Assembly: GCF_014695575.1 (NCBI RefSeq) | Contig: NZ_JACJOO010000037.1 | Span: 1-64,000 of the forward strand | DNA length: 64,000 bases | Source: Leptolyngbya sp. FACHB-8 | GTDB lineage: Bacteria > Cyanobacteriota > Cyanobacteriia > Elainellales > Elainellaceae | Direction of reading: 5' to 3' | Shown here: one piece after another, positions 37,474 through 45,193 of the stretch | Layout of the letters: each line of letters starts with the position of its first letter | Position numbering within the stretch: the first letter of the stretch is position 1 | Notes under the pieces: generated by a model | The model's database searches: none | What the model was told of the DNA's origin: nothing | The model's input: only the letters and a program-made list of their open reading frames with translations | Translations under genes and position numbers: made by a program

Positions 37474-39003
37474 ATGATTCCCTATTCTGATGACGACGCT
37501 TTTGTTGCTGCGTTGGACGATACCGCTGTTGAAACGACTCAGGAACGTCCCGACAAGCCCGAAGAAGCCTGCGGGGTATTCGGTGTTTATGCCCCTGGGG
37601 AAGACGTTGCCAAGCTGACGTATTTCGGCCTCTACGCCCTGCAACATCGTGGCCAGGAATCGGCTGGGATTGCTACTTTCGAGACTATCAACGGAGAAAC
37701 TCAGGTACATCTCCATAAAGACATGGGTTTGGTTTCTCAGGTCTTCAGTGAAACTGACCTGAAGAATTTAACTGGACATTTGGCTGTGGGCCACACCCGC
37801 TACTCCACCACGGGTAGCAGTCGCCGTTGCAATGCTCAGCCTGCGGTAGTGGATAGCCGACTGGGAAAGCTGGCTCTGGCCCACAACGGCAACCTGGTGA
37901 ATGTGGACCAGCTGCGGGAGGAACTCCTGGCGGCTAATGTAGAGCTGCAAACAACGACCGACTCGGAGATGATCACTTACGCGATCGCTCAGGAAGTCGA
38001 TGCCGGCAAGGACTGGATTGAGGGGGCGATCGCTGCTTTCAAACGTTGTAGGGGAGCCTTTAGCCTTGTCATTGGTACACCGGAAGGGCTGATTGCCACC
38101 CGTGACCCCAATGGGATTCGGCCTCTGGTCATTGGTTTGCTGGGCGATGAATCATCAAATGGCACCCGGCGCTATGTCATCGCTTCCGAAACCTGCGCTC
38201 TGGATATTTTTGGAGCTACCTACCTGCGAGATGTGGAACCGGGCGAGCTGGTATGGATTGACAATAGCGGTTTGAAGTCCATCACCTGGTCAACGGAAAC
38301 GCGCAAGCTGTGCATCTTTGAGATGATTTACTTTGCGCGGCCCGATAGCGTGATGCATGACGAAAGCCTTTACAGCTATCGCCTCCGCCTGGGTCACCAA
38401 CTGGCGCTTGAATCTGCCGTTGATGCCGATTTGGTTTTAGGTGTACCTGATTCTGGTATTCCTGCCGCCATTGGATTTTCTGAGAAAACCCACATTCCTT
38501 ACGGCGAAGGGTTGATTAAAAACCGCTACGTCGGCCGCACATTCATTCAGCCGACCCAGGCCATGCGAGAAGCGGGAATTCGTATGAAGCTGAATCCGCT
38601 GCGTGACGTGCTGGAAGGGAAACGGATTGTTATTATTGATGACTCATTGGTACGCGGCACCACTAGTTCTAAGATTGTCAAAGCTCTGCGGGAAGCGGGC
38701 GCGAAAGAAGTCCATATGCGGATTTCGTCGCCTCCCGTTACCCATCCTTGCTTCTACGGCATTGATACTGACACGCAGGATCAACTGATTGCTGCGACCA
38801 AGAGTGTTGAAGAGATCCGTCAGAAAATTGGGGTTGATACGCTGGCTTATCTCAGTTGGGAAGGGATGATGAAGGCGACTGAGCAGGAGTGGGGCACTTT
38901 CTGCTCGGCCTGCTTCACGGGCAGCTATCCTGTTGCGGTTCCTAAGCCTGTTCAGCAAACCAAACTGCGCTTTGAGCACGTTCCTAACGCCACGGCTCCA
39001 TGA
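37474..39003 (+). CDS. purF: Amidophosphoribosyltransferase
   Basis: Makes 5-phosphoribosylamine from PRPP and glutamine, the first step of purine synthesis. The 509-residue protein has a glutaminase half beginning at Cys33 (EEACGVFGVYAPGE), which becomes the N-terminal nucleophile after removal of a 32-residue propeptide. The phosphoribosyltransferase half has the PRPP loop VIIDDSLVRGTTSSKIV. Cysteines near the C-terminus (FCSACFTG) fit the iron-sulfur type of PurF. ATG 37474 is chosen over the TTG at 37423, which would add a hydrophobic stretch foreign to the family. The stop overlaps the next gene's start (ATGA). Confidence 0.97.
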   Translation: MIPYSDDDAFVAALDDTAVETTQERPDKPEEACGVFGVYAPGEDVAKLTYFGLYALQHRGQESAGIATFETINGETQVHLHKDMGLVSQVFSETDLKNLTGHLAVGHTRYSTTGSSRRCNAQPAVVDSRLGKLALAHNGNLVNVDQLREELLAANVELQTTTDSEMITYAIAQEVDAGKDWIEGAIAAFKRCRGAFSLVIGTPEGLIATRDPNGIRPLVIGLLGDESSNGTRRYVIASETCALDIFGATYLRDVEPGELVWIDNSGLKSITWSTETRKLCIFEMIYFARPDSVMHDESLYSYRLRLGHQLALESAVDADLVLGVPDSGIPAAIGFSEKTHIPYGEGLIKNRYVGRTFIQPTQAMREAGIRMKLNPLRDVLEGKRIVIIDDSLVRGTTSSKIVKALREAGAKEVHMRISSPPVTHPCFYGIDTDTQDQLIAATKSVEEIRQKIGVDTLAYLSWEGMMKATEQEWGTFCSACFTGSYPVAVPKPVQQTKLRFEHVPNATAP

Positions 39004-39551
39004 GCCTTCGGTTTGAAACCGAACGACTGATTCTGCGTCCCTTCGAAATGAGGGACGCAGAGCACTTTGCTGCCTATCGATCTGATTTAGCGATCGCCCG
39101 CTACCAGTACTGGCACCCGCCCCTCCCCCTGGCAGATGCCATTCGTTTTGTGAAAACCATGCAGGCTCTTCAGCCTGGCACACCGGGGGAGTGGTATCAG
39201 ATCGCCATTCAACCCCGCCACCTGAATCACCTGGTGGGAGACTGTGCCTTTTGTGTGTTGTCTGAAGATGTTCGGCAGGCTGAGTTTGGTATTACTTTGG
39301 CCGGGGAGTACCAGAAACAGGGGTATGCGGGGGAGGCGATCGCCCGGCTTTTTCGCTACCTCTTTTCAGATCTCAATCTGCATCGGGTGCGGGCTATTTG
39401 CCATGTCGACAACCACCCTTCAGCGCGCCTTTTGGAGCGGCTTGGGATGCGTCGCGAAGCTCACTTTATTGACTACTACTGGTTTAAGGATCGCTGGGTC
39501 AGTGAGTACTGGTACGGGCTGCTACGCTCTGAATGGGAGAGTTCTCTGTAA
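39000..39551 (+). CDS. GNAT acetyltransferase, RimJ/RimL-like
   Basis: A 183-residue acetyltransferase: FETERLILRPFEMRDAEHFA at the start, FGITLAGEYQKQGYAGEAIA (acetyl-CoA loop of the Q/R-x-x-G-x-A type), and VDNHPSARLLERLGMRREAH at the end. Substrate unknown; this branch acts on protein N-termini, small molecules or drugs. It is translationally coupled to purF by a 4-bp ATGA overlap, which implies co-expression but not necessarily a role in purine synthesis. Confidence 0.9.
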   Translation: MSLRFETERLILRPFEMRDAEHFAAYRSDLAIARYQYWHPPLPLADAIRFVKTMQALQPGTPGEWYQIAIQPRHLNHLVGDCAFCVLSEDVRQAEFGITLAGEYQKQGYAGEAIARLFRYLFSDLNLHRVRAICHVDNHPSARLLERLGMRREAHFIDYYWFKDRWVSEYWYGLLRSEWESSL

Positions 39552-39620
39552 TACCCATTCACATTAGGCGCATCGTCAATAGACCTCTTGCATGAATCGT
39601 TGTGTGGCGAAGCTATGCAA

Positions 39621-39731
39621 ACCTCAGTTCGGGATAAGCTGAAGTGCCCATTTTGGCGTGCACATAGTGCACGCCAAAATGGTCTTTTTCGATGGGTACA
39701 CAAAGCGCAGCACTGGAAAAGCCCTTAGGTT
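39621..39731. repeat. Family D element, copy with one intact palindrome
   Basis: Ends ACCTCAGTTCGGGATAAGCT and CCCTTAGGTTA. The inner palindrome 39648-39682 (CCATTTTGGCGTGCAC, ATA loop) is perfect; the second palindrome is decayed. Confidence 0.78.
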
Positions 39732-40027
39732 AGTTTGGTCGATTGCCAGATGGCTTTGTCATGGAAGATCCGCATACTGCGGGTGGGCACCTGGGGGCCA
39801 AGGTAGAAGAAATGGATGACCAGGAGCACAGCATTGAACAGGTCATCGCGAATTTGGTCGCCTATGGGATGATGAGTTGGGCCCACGTCTGTGAGTTTCG
39901 CAATCGCCAGAAAGCCCTCTGCATCGTACAAGCTCCGGATCGTGCCTCCCGAGGAGATGCCGATAACGGCCTGCTCTCTTCGAGATCCAATACTAGCCGT
40001 GCCATCGCCTTTACCGCATCGCTGAAG
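39725..40027 (-). pseudogene. Possible broken gene of unknown family
   Basis: On the minus strand 100 codons are open from an in-frame TAA (40030-40028) to a TAA at 39727-39725. They read GKGDGTASIGSRREQAVIG, then SLYDAEGFLAIAKLTDVGP, then IFHDKAIWQSTKLT. Immediately upstream another frame continues with SNQFIHNFSDAVK, as if a frameshift at about 40010 had split one protein. No good start codon exists. The terminal stop lies inside the family D element. I recognise no family. Confidence 0.35.
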
Positions 40028-40110
40028 TTATGGATGAACTGGTTGGAACTCCAGTTACTCCGTAATTGCCAATTCACATCAGGCCCTACCATGCTTTCTG
40101 ATCGGGTGAG

Positions 40111-40157
40111 ATAGGAGAGATGGATGTGGGGCGAAGTCCCACATCCATCTCTCCTAT
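40111..40157. repeat. Perfect 20-bp palindrome
   Basis: ATAGGAGAGATGGATGTGGG pairs exactly with the far arm around GCGAAGT. Confidence 0.82.
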
Positions 40158-40216
40158 GGGGGTGGCGCTGCCGGGTATGTGGAACACATCGCACTAACAA
40201 GAACCCATCGGTCTTG

Positions 40217-40267
40217 GACATAAAAGATGTGCGCGATGCTATACACACCGCGCACATCTTTTATGTC
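40217..40267. repeat. Perfect 19-bp palindrome, 13-nt loop
   Basis: GACATAAAAGATGTGCGCG pairs exactly with the arm ending at 40267. Confidence 0.8.
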
Positions 40268-40280
40268 GATTGATAACTAA

Positions 40281-40381
40281 CTAGTACGCTGAGGCAGAAA
40301 TCCATCACCTATGTTTTTGTGTAGGGTGCGAAGCACCCTACACAAAAACATAGGTTGTGAACTTAGGCCGCAGCCTACTAG
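40281..40381. repeat. Family A palindromic element, copy 2, at the dnaA stop codon
   Basis: A 101-bp unit with ends CTAGTACGCTGAGGC and GCCGCAGCCTACTAG. The central perfect stem of 22 bp (CCTATGTTTTTGTGTAGGGT...) has a GAA loop. Its terminal CTAG contains the TAG that ends dnaA (40380-40378). Confidence 0.88.
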
Positions 40382-41769
40382 CGGTTGGAAAGGCTGATGC
40401 GATCGCTCAACTGCCGCAGCGTCCGAGCCATTTCCATATCAGTCTCCTTGAGCTGCGTGATTTTCTCGCAGCTGTAGAGAACCGTGGTGTGATCCTTACC
40501 ACCAAACACATCACCAACCTTTGGCAAACTCAGATGTGTATGCTGGCGCATCAAATACATGCCCACCTGACGAGCCACACTAATCTCTCGCCGACGAGAA
40601 CTACCCTTCATGTCTTCAATGGAAATACCAAAATGCTCAGCAACAACCATCAAGACAGCTTCCGGAGAGGCCTCGGTGCGATCGCTGGGGGTTTCCAGCA
40701 CCGGCATGATGTTCTCGACGGTCATCGGTAGGCCCGAGATTGACACATAGGCCACCGCCCGGATCAATGCCCCTTCCAACTCTCGAATGTTGGAGGTGTA
40801 GCTGGATGCGATGTACTCGATTACCTCACGGGGCAATCGCATGTTTTCGTACTCGGCCTTCTTCTGGAGAATCGCCATCCGGGTCTCCAGGTCGGGGGAT
40901 TGGATGTCGGCAATCAGCCCCATGGAAAAACGAGAACAGAGGCGTTCTTGAAGGCGGGGAATTTGGTTCGGGGGGCGATCGCTCGCCAGTACCACCTGCT
41001 TCCCAGCCTCATGCAGGGTATTGAAGGTATGGAAAAACTCTTCCTGGGTGTATTCCTTCCCTTCAATGAACTGGATATCGTCTACCAACAGCACATCCAC
41101 AGCCCGGTACAACTCCCGGAAGCTCTGCATGCTGTCCTGGCGAATGGCATTAATTAAGTCGTTCGTGAACTGTTCGCTGGAGACGTAGAACACCCGAGAG
41201 TTCTGGTCAATTTCCATGCGGTAGTGGCCGATCGCCTGCATCAAGTGGGTTTTACCCAACCCGACACCGCCACAAAGGAAAAGAGGGTTGAACTCACGAC
41301 CGGGCGACTCTGCCACCGCAAGAGATGCCGCATGGGCCATGCGGTTGTTGGAGCCGACAACGAAGCGAGAAAAGATATAGCGGGGATTCAACTCAGTAGA
41401 CTTGCCAGGGCGGGGTGGAGCTGGAGCCGGAGCCGCGGATTCCGCGGGCTGTTCGGAGCCAAGGGGCCAGAGCATTTCGGGGGCGATCGCATCTGCATCC
41501 AGAGCTTCCCCCTGACGCACAGTAATCTGAATCTCGACAGTACGACCCAAAATCTTCTGGGTAGCCTCTGCGATTGTTTTCAGATAATACTTCTTCAGCC
41601 AATTACAGGCAAAGCTGTTGGGCGTACAGATGACTAGCCGATGATCATCTAGCTGTTCAGCAGTAGCAGACTTAATCCAGGTTTCAAAGGTGGGTCGGCT
41701 TAGCTGAAGCTGAAGCTGATCCAAAACTTGATGCCAAACGTTATCCAGCGCTTCATCCACTGTAGCCAT
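40378..41769 (-). CDS. dnaA: Chromosomal replication initiator DnaA
   Basis: Binds DnaA boxes and, with ATP, opens the origin. The 463-residue protein has domain I ([20 protein letters not shown]), a Pro/Ala linker, the AAA+ domain with Walker [11 protein letters not shown] and Walker [14 protein letters not shown], and domain IV with [19 protein letters not shown] and the DnaA signature around [18 protein letters not shown] 41769 is preceded by AAGGGA; ATG 41775 and GTG 41817 are alternatives. The stop codon is the first bases of a family A element. No dnaN is adjacent, and I see no DnaA-box cluster, so the origin is probably elsewhere. Confidence 0.97.
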   Translation of the reverse strand: MATVDEALDNVWHQVLDQLQLQLSRPTFETWIKSATAEQLDDHRLVICTPNSFACNWLKKYYLKTIAEATQKILGRTVEIQITVRQGEALDADAIAPEMLWPLGSEQPAESAAPAPAPPRPGKSTELNPRYIFSRFVVGSNNRMAHAASLAVAESPGREFNPLFLCGGVGLGKTHLMQAIGHYRMEIDQNSRVFYVSSEQFTNDLINAIRQDSMQSFRELYRAVDVLLVDDIQFIEGKEYTQEEFFHTFNTLHEAGKQVVLASDRPPNQIPRLQERLCSRFSMGLIADIQSPDLETRMAILQKKAEYENMRLPREVIEYIASSYTSNIRELEGALIRAVAYVSISGLPMTVENIMPVLETPSDRTEASPEAVLMVVAEHFGISIEDMKGSSRRREISVARQVGMYLMRQHTHLSLPKVGDVFGGKDHTTVLYSCEKITQLKETDMEMARTLRQLSDRISLSNR

Positions 41770-42208
41770 CGTCATCCCTTGCCCCACTCCGTTTGACCGA
41801 ACTGCCAACCCACGCACCCACTGTATTAGGACTTTCTCAGCAAAATCTACCGCTGCTCAAGAGTTTTCCCATGCTTAAGCCTCCTGATAGCTCAGCACTC
41901 CTGGAAGGGGAAACCGGTGGAGCAGACACCGTTGGATCCACCAACCTAGGTTCATGGCACTCAGGATAGTTTTCTTAGCTTCACTAGACTACTAGATATA
42001 TTGTCAGAAGGGGAGATACTCTTATACAAATTCCATATATAGCGTTTTAACCATGGGAGAGCACGACATAATAGCCCCAATCGGAGCTGTCCCTACCCAT
42101 AGGCGTCCATGATAACCAGGAAACTGCAACCCCGCTGAAGCAGTATCGGCTGATTTGAGGATTCTTTCAAGGCAGTGTAAAAGAAGAATGATTGCAAGGG
42201 GCAAATGC
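41770..42208. other. Region upstream of dnaA
   Basis: About 440 bp, expected to hold the dnaA promoter. I found no TTATCCACA-like box cluster. CACTAGACTACTAGATATA near 41983 resembles a family A end without its partner. No gene recognised. Confidence 0.45.
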
Positions 42209-42490
42209 TTAATCCACGCGCTCCAATTGCCAGAGGATCTGATTTCCTTCCCGGCGCACCCTGGAAACAACCCAATTTCGCCAAACCCAGTTGTCCCCAC
42301 GGCTGGTGACCGCACTGGCATTGACATCCATTAAATCGGCCAGCTCGGAACTGGTAATTAGATAGCCGTTATGAGCGACCCTATCGGCTATCTCCAGCGT
42401 TTCGATCGTATTGCGTAACCCCGCCACTCGCACTTCACGGGGCACATTATCTGGACTTTCAACCGACAGCGGCAGGTCGGAATTTTCCAT
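42209..42490 (-). CDS. Small protein of unknown function, possible winged helix
   Basis: A 93-residue protein. The middle part (NGYLITSSELADLMDVNASA) reads like a helix-turn-helix, and the end (NWVVSRVRREGNQILWQLER) like a winged-helix hairpin; the N-terminal 20 residues are probably disordered. It may be a small DNA-binding or adaptor protein. It lies upstream of dnaA in the same direction but 440 bp away, so it is probably not in the same transcript. Confidence 0.65.
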   Translation of the reverse strand: MENSDLPLSVESPDNVPREVRVAGLRNTIETLEIADRVAHNGYLITSSELADLMDVNASAVTSRGDNWVWRNWVVSRVRREGNQILWQLERVD

Positions 42491-42619
42491 GATTCTTACG
42501 GTCTACACTCCTCACCAAAACACCTGAATTTTATCCCCATTACAGCGTAAAAGACGGTACACAGGGTGCCATATCAGGCCAAAATTCTTTCCAGGATTAC
42601 CATAGCAATTTTTATGGCT

Positions 42620-42724
42620 TAGGAGATTTCTGCATAAGAATTTACCCGTGATGTGGGTGTTTTACCCGCTTGACGGGCAAAGCACCCACATCACGGAGGT
42701 AATTTTATTACTGGAAATCTCCTA
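42620..42724. repeat. Family C palindromic element, copy 2
   Basis: A 105-bp unit with ends TAGGAGATTTCTGCATAAG and ACTGGAAATCTCCTA. The outer parts are almost identical to the copy at 27231, while the inner stem (CGTGATGTGGGTG/CACCCACATCACG) differs and still pairs. It ends 4 bp before the stop of the ArsR gene. Confidence 0.88.
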
Positions 42725-42728
42725 AGTA

Positions 42729-43085
42729 TTAGGAGGCAGCCGCAGGGTCTTCTGTGAGACTCATAAAGCACGCTTCTAGCAGTAACCGATTCAGAGAATT
42801 GTATTTAGTTTGTCCCTCGCGCCGTACCTTTAGGAGGTCGACCTCTGCCAGCGCCCGGGAGTGGTGACAGAAGAGGGCAAGGCTAATCCCCAAAGTAGTG
42901 GCTATCTCAGAACCGCTTAGCTCGGCATGGTGAGCCAGCAGCTCTACAATGCGGAGGCGCGTAGGATCCGCCAGGGCCGAAAAGATTTTGGCGCGAGATT
43001 CTGTGTTCAGCTTACTGGTCACAGCCAGAATGTTTTCTACCCTGACATCCTCAGGGATTATTTCAGAGGTTTGTGGGTCAGACAT
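42729..43085 (-). CDS. ArsR/SmtB-family transcriptional regulator
   Basis: A winged-helix repressor of 118 residues from ATG 43085 (136 from 43139). The core is IFSALADPTRLRIVELLAHHAE, LSGSEIATTLGISLALFCHH (recognition helix with a Cys in place of the usual Ser) and VRREGQTKYNSLN (wing). The ELCxC metal site is absent; the two visible cysteines in the core are in the recognition helix and in the last helix (EACFMSL). It is divergent from an ene-reductase gene, and the 150-bp gap holds two matching dyads, so it probably represses that gene and itself. A thiol- or electrophile-sensing role is inference. Confidence 0.9.
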   Translation of the reverse strand: MSDPQTSEIIPEDVRVENILAVTSKLNTESRAKIFSALADPTRLRIVELLAHHAELSGSEIATTLGISLALFCHHSRALAEVDLLKVRREGQTKYNSLNRLLLEACFMSLTEDPAAAS

Positions 43086-43163
43086 AACGTTACCAGACGA
43101 GGCCAGGAGCAGGCCGCAGTGATCTGTTCCTTCCATCATAAGAGGAAAGGAAGCTCACTGAAA

Positions 43164-43185
43164 TAGTTAAACAACCACTTGACTA
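43164..43185. promoter_or_regulatory. Candidate ArsR operator 1
   Basis: TAGTTAA-N8-TTGACTA, a 7-bp dyad with one mismatch, overlapping the candidate -35 (TTGACT) of the ene-reductase gene. Confidence 0.62.
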
Positions 43186-43208
43186 GCCAAATAGGTTTCG
43201 CTTAGGCT
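43179..43208 (+). promoter_or_regulatory. Candidate promoter of the ene-reductase gene
   Basis: TTGACT (43179) and TAGGCT (43203) are separated by 18 bp. The -35 is good and the -10 is weak. Confidence 0.4.
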
Positions 43209-43210
43209 TT

Positions 43211-43232
43211 TAGTTAAGCCACTGTTTAACTA
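43211..43232. promoter_or_regulatory. Candidate ArsR operator 2
   Basis: TAGTTAA-N8-TTAACTA, a perfect 7-bp dyad just before the ene-reductase ATG and just after the candidate -10. The same half-sites and the same 8-bp spacer occur in operator 1, 47 bp away centre to centre. Confidence 0.66.
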
Positions 43233-43238
43233 TTAATT

Positions 43239-44351
43239 ATGACTACGGAACAACCGTTGCTGACACCCGTTAGTTTGGGTCGCTACACTCTGCCCAACCG
43301 CCTTGTTATGGCTCCGCTGACCCGTAATCGTGCTGGGGAGGGCAATGTTCCCCAGGCCATCCACGCCACCTATTATGCTCAACGAGCTGGAGCTGGCCTG
43401 ATCGTGTCTGAAGCCACTCAAGTCTCGCCTCAAGGCGTTGGTTACCCCGCAACTCCTGGCATTCATTCTGAAGCCCAGGTTGAAGGTTGGAAGCCTGTTA
43501 CTGAAGCTGTTCATGCTAAAGGTGGGCGAATCTTTTTACAACTGTGGCATGTGGGCCGCATTTCTCATCCTTCCCTGCAACCAGATGGAGCCCTTCCCGT
43601 TGCCCCCAGCGCCATTCAACCGAAAGGCGAGGCAGCCACCTACACTGGATCACAACCCTTTGTAACCCCTCGGGCACTGGAACTGAGCGAGATTCCGGGC
43701 ATTGTCGCAAGTTATCGTAAAGCGGCAGAGAATGCGCTAGCAGCAGGTTTTGACGGTGTTGAAGTCCACAGTGCCAATGGCTATCTGTTGGATCAGTTTC
43801 TGCAGGATGGGACGAACCATCGCACCGATGAGTATGGTGGCTCTATCGAAAACCGGGCACGTCTCGTGTTTGAGGTACTGGATGCGGTGGTGGATGTGTG
43901 GGGTAGCGATCGCGTCGGTATTCGCCTCTCCCCCAGCGGCACCTTCAACGATATGTATGATTCCAATCCTAAAGCGTTGTTCACCTATGTGATCGAGCGA
44001 CTGAACAACTACAATCTGGCATACCTACATTTAATTGAGCCACGGGTAGGAGAAGACGCTGGAAATCCGGCTCACCAGGAAGCGCTAGGCCTCACCACAG
44101 CTTACTTCCGGACGATTTATAACGGCACCATCGTTGCCGCTAGCGGGTATACTCAGGAATCTGGTAATGAGGCGATCGCCCAAGGCCACGCCGATCTGGT
44201 TGCCTATGGCCGCCTCTATATTTCTAACCCCGACTTGGCCGAGCGGTTCCGTCTAAACGCGCCGCTCAATCCGTACGATCGCTCCACCTTCTACGGCGGC
44301 GACGAGCGCGGTTACACGGACTATCCAATTCTGGAAACGCAGGCCGCCTGA
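43239..44351 (+). CDS. Old yellow enzyme-family ene-reductase (NemA-like)
   Basis: An FMN enzyme that reduces activated C=C bonds (enones, maleimides) and sometimes nitro compounds with NAD(P)H; such enzymes detoxify reactive electrophiles. The 370-residue protein shows the FMN-site APLTRNRA, the substrate-binding pair in VEVHSANGYLLDQFLQDGTN (His and Asn), EYGGSIENRARLVFEVLDAV with the catalytic Tyr region nearby, and VAYGRLYISNPDLAERF near the C-terminus. It is divergent from the ArsR gene, with two dyads between, and is followed by a bidirectional terminator. Confidence 0.94.
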   Translation: MTTEQPLLTPVSLGRYTLPNRLVMAPLTRNRAGEGNVPQAIHATYYAQRAGAGLIVSEATQVSPQGVGYPATPGIHSEAQVEGWKPVTEAVHAKGGRIFLQLWHVGRISHPSLQPDGALPVAPSAIQPKGEAATYTGSQPFVTPRALELSEIPGIVASYRKAAENALAAGFDGVEVHSANGYLLDQFLQDGTNHRTDEYGGSIENRARLVFEVLDAVVDVWGSDRVGIRLSPSGTFNDMYDSNPKALFTYVIERLNNYNLAYLHLIEPRVGEDAGNPAHQEALGLTTAYFRTIYNGTIVAASGYTQESGNEAIAQGHADLVAYGRLYISNPDLAERFRLNAPLNPYDRSTFYGGDERGYTDYPILETQAA

Positions 44352-44361
44352 TCCGAAACAA

Positions 44362-44395
44362 AGACACCGGGTGTTTCTAAAAACATCCGGTGTCT
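44362..44395. terminator. Bidirectional terminator between convergent genes
   Basis: AGACACCGGGTGTTT and AAACATCCGGTGTCT pair with one mismatch around a 4-nt loop, 6 bp from the stop of pdeM and 10 bp from that of the ene-reductase. Confidence 0.72.
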
Positions 44396-44401
44396 GACAT
44401 T

Positions 44402-45109
44402 CTATCTACGCCCATAACGGCCCGTTTTTTGCTGCCATTCGGGAATGCCTTCGAAAGGGATGATGGATTGATCGGCGATCGCATAAATCACAGTATCTTT
44501 AGTCGGCGTTACCTCATAGCCACCTGTGAATTCCCCAAAAGACGGCAGGATTAATTGATTTTGAGCGCGATCCAAAAAGAAGCAGGGTAGCCGCAAGCTA
44601 TCCAAACGGCTACGCAATTTCAGGCAGGGGTGGATGTGGCCGCAGAGATTGAGGCGATCGCCATCCTCAGTATCACCTGCCAAGTGCGGCTCGTGGCTTA
44701 AGATCAGCGAACCAATTTCGATGGGATGCGTTTGGCACTGAATATTGAAGGGCTCTAGAAGCGGGATGAGGGGACGATCATGATTGCCCAGAATGAGATG
44801 AATGGTTGCATCAACGCTGTCGGCAAAATTTTGCCAGGTATGAAGCAGCTCATCCCCAATGCCTCGTCTTGCGTGAAAAAGATCGCCTAAAATCCAGATC
44901 TGCTTTGGCTGCAATTGTTTCCACAACTGCTGAAGACGTTCTAAATTACTTTGATTGACGTCACTGGGAATGGGAATCCCTGCCTGTTGGAATGTCTCTG
45001 ATTTACCCAAATGAACGTCTGAAAGTAACAATAAATCAAATTTTTGAATGTAAATTGCTCGTTCTGGCAACAAGCATAATTCTGTTTCAAAAAGACTAAT
45101 TTTGTGCAT
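44402..45109 (-). CDS. pdeM: Ligase-associated DNA damage response endonuclease PdeM
   Basis: A calcineurin-like phosphoesterase of 235 residues. Motifs: LLLLSDVHLGKSETFQQAGI, WILGDLFHAR, LILGNHDRPL, LSHEPHL and LCGHIHPCL, the pattern of the PdeM family, which in other bacteria is encoded with an ATP-dependent DNA ligase, an exonuclease and an Lhr-like helicase. Here only the helicase is adjacent (84 bp upstream, same strand). ATG 45109 (MHKISLFETELCL) is preferred to 45154. Confidence 0.86.
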   Translation of the reverse strand: MHKISLFETELCLLPERAIYIQKFDLLLLSDVHLGKSETFQQAGIPIPSDVNQSNLERLQQLWKQLQPKQIWILGDLFHARRGIGDELLHTWQNFADSVDATIHLILGNHDRPLIPLLEPFNIQCQTHPIEIGSLILSHEPHLAGDTEDGDRLNLCGHIHPCLKLRSRLDSLRLPCFFLDRAQNQLILPSFGEFTGGYEVTPTKDTVIYAIADQSIIPFEGIPEWQQKTGRYGRR

Positions 45110-45193
45110 TCCTAGGAGCGATCGCCACGCAAGAAGTTTAACACAGCTATACATACTTCATTTTGCATTTACCCCACGTATCAAATTAATCGT

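Noticed and set aside
39743-40114. A 123-codon plus-strand frame
   Set aside because: It looks like the antisense shadow of the minus-strand remnant and has no recognisable protein features.
41770-42208. Replication origin upstream of dnaA
   Set aside because: No cluster of TTATCCACA-like boxes and no AT-rich unwinding element could be seen; dnaN is not adjacent.
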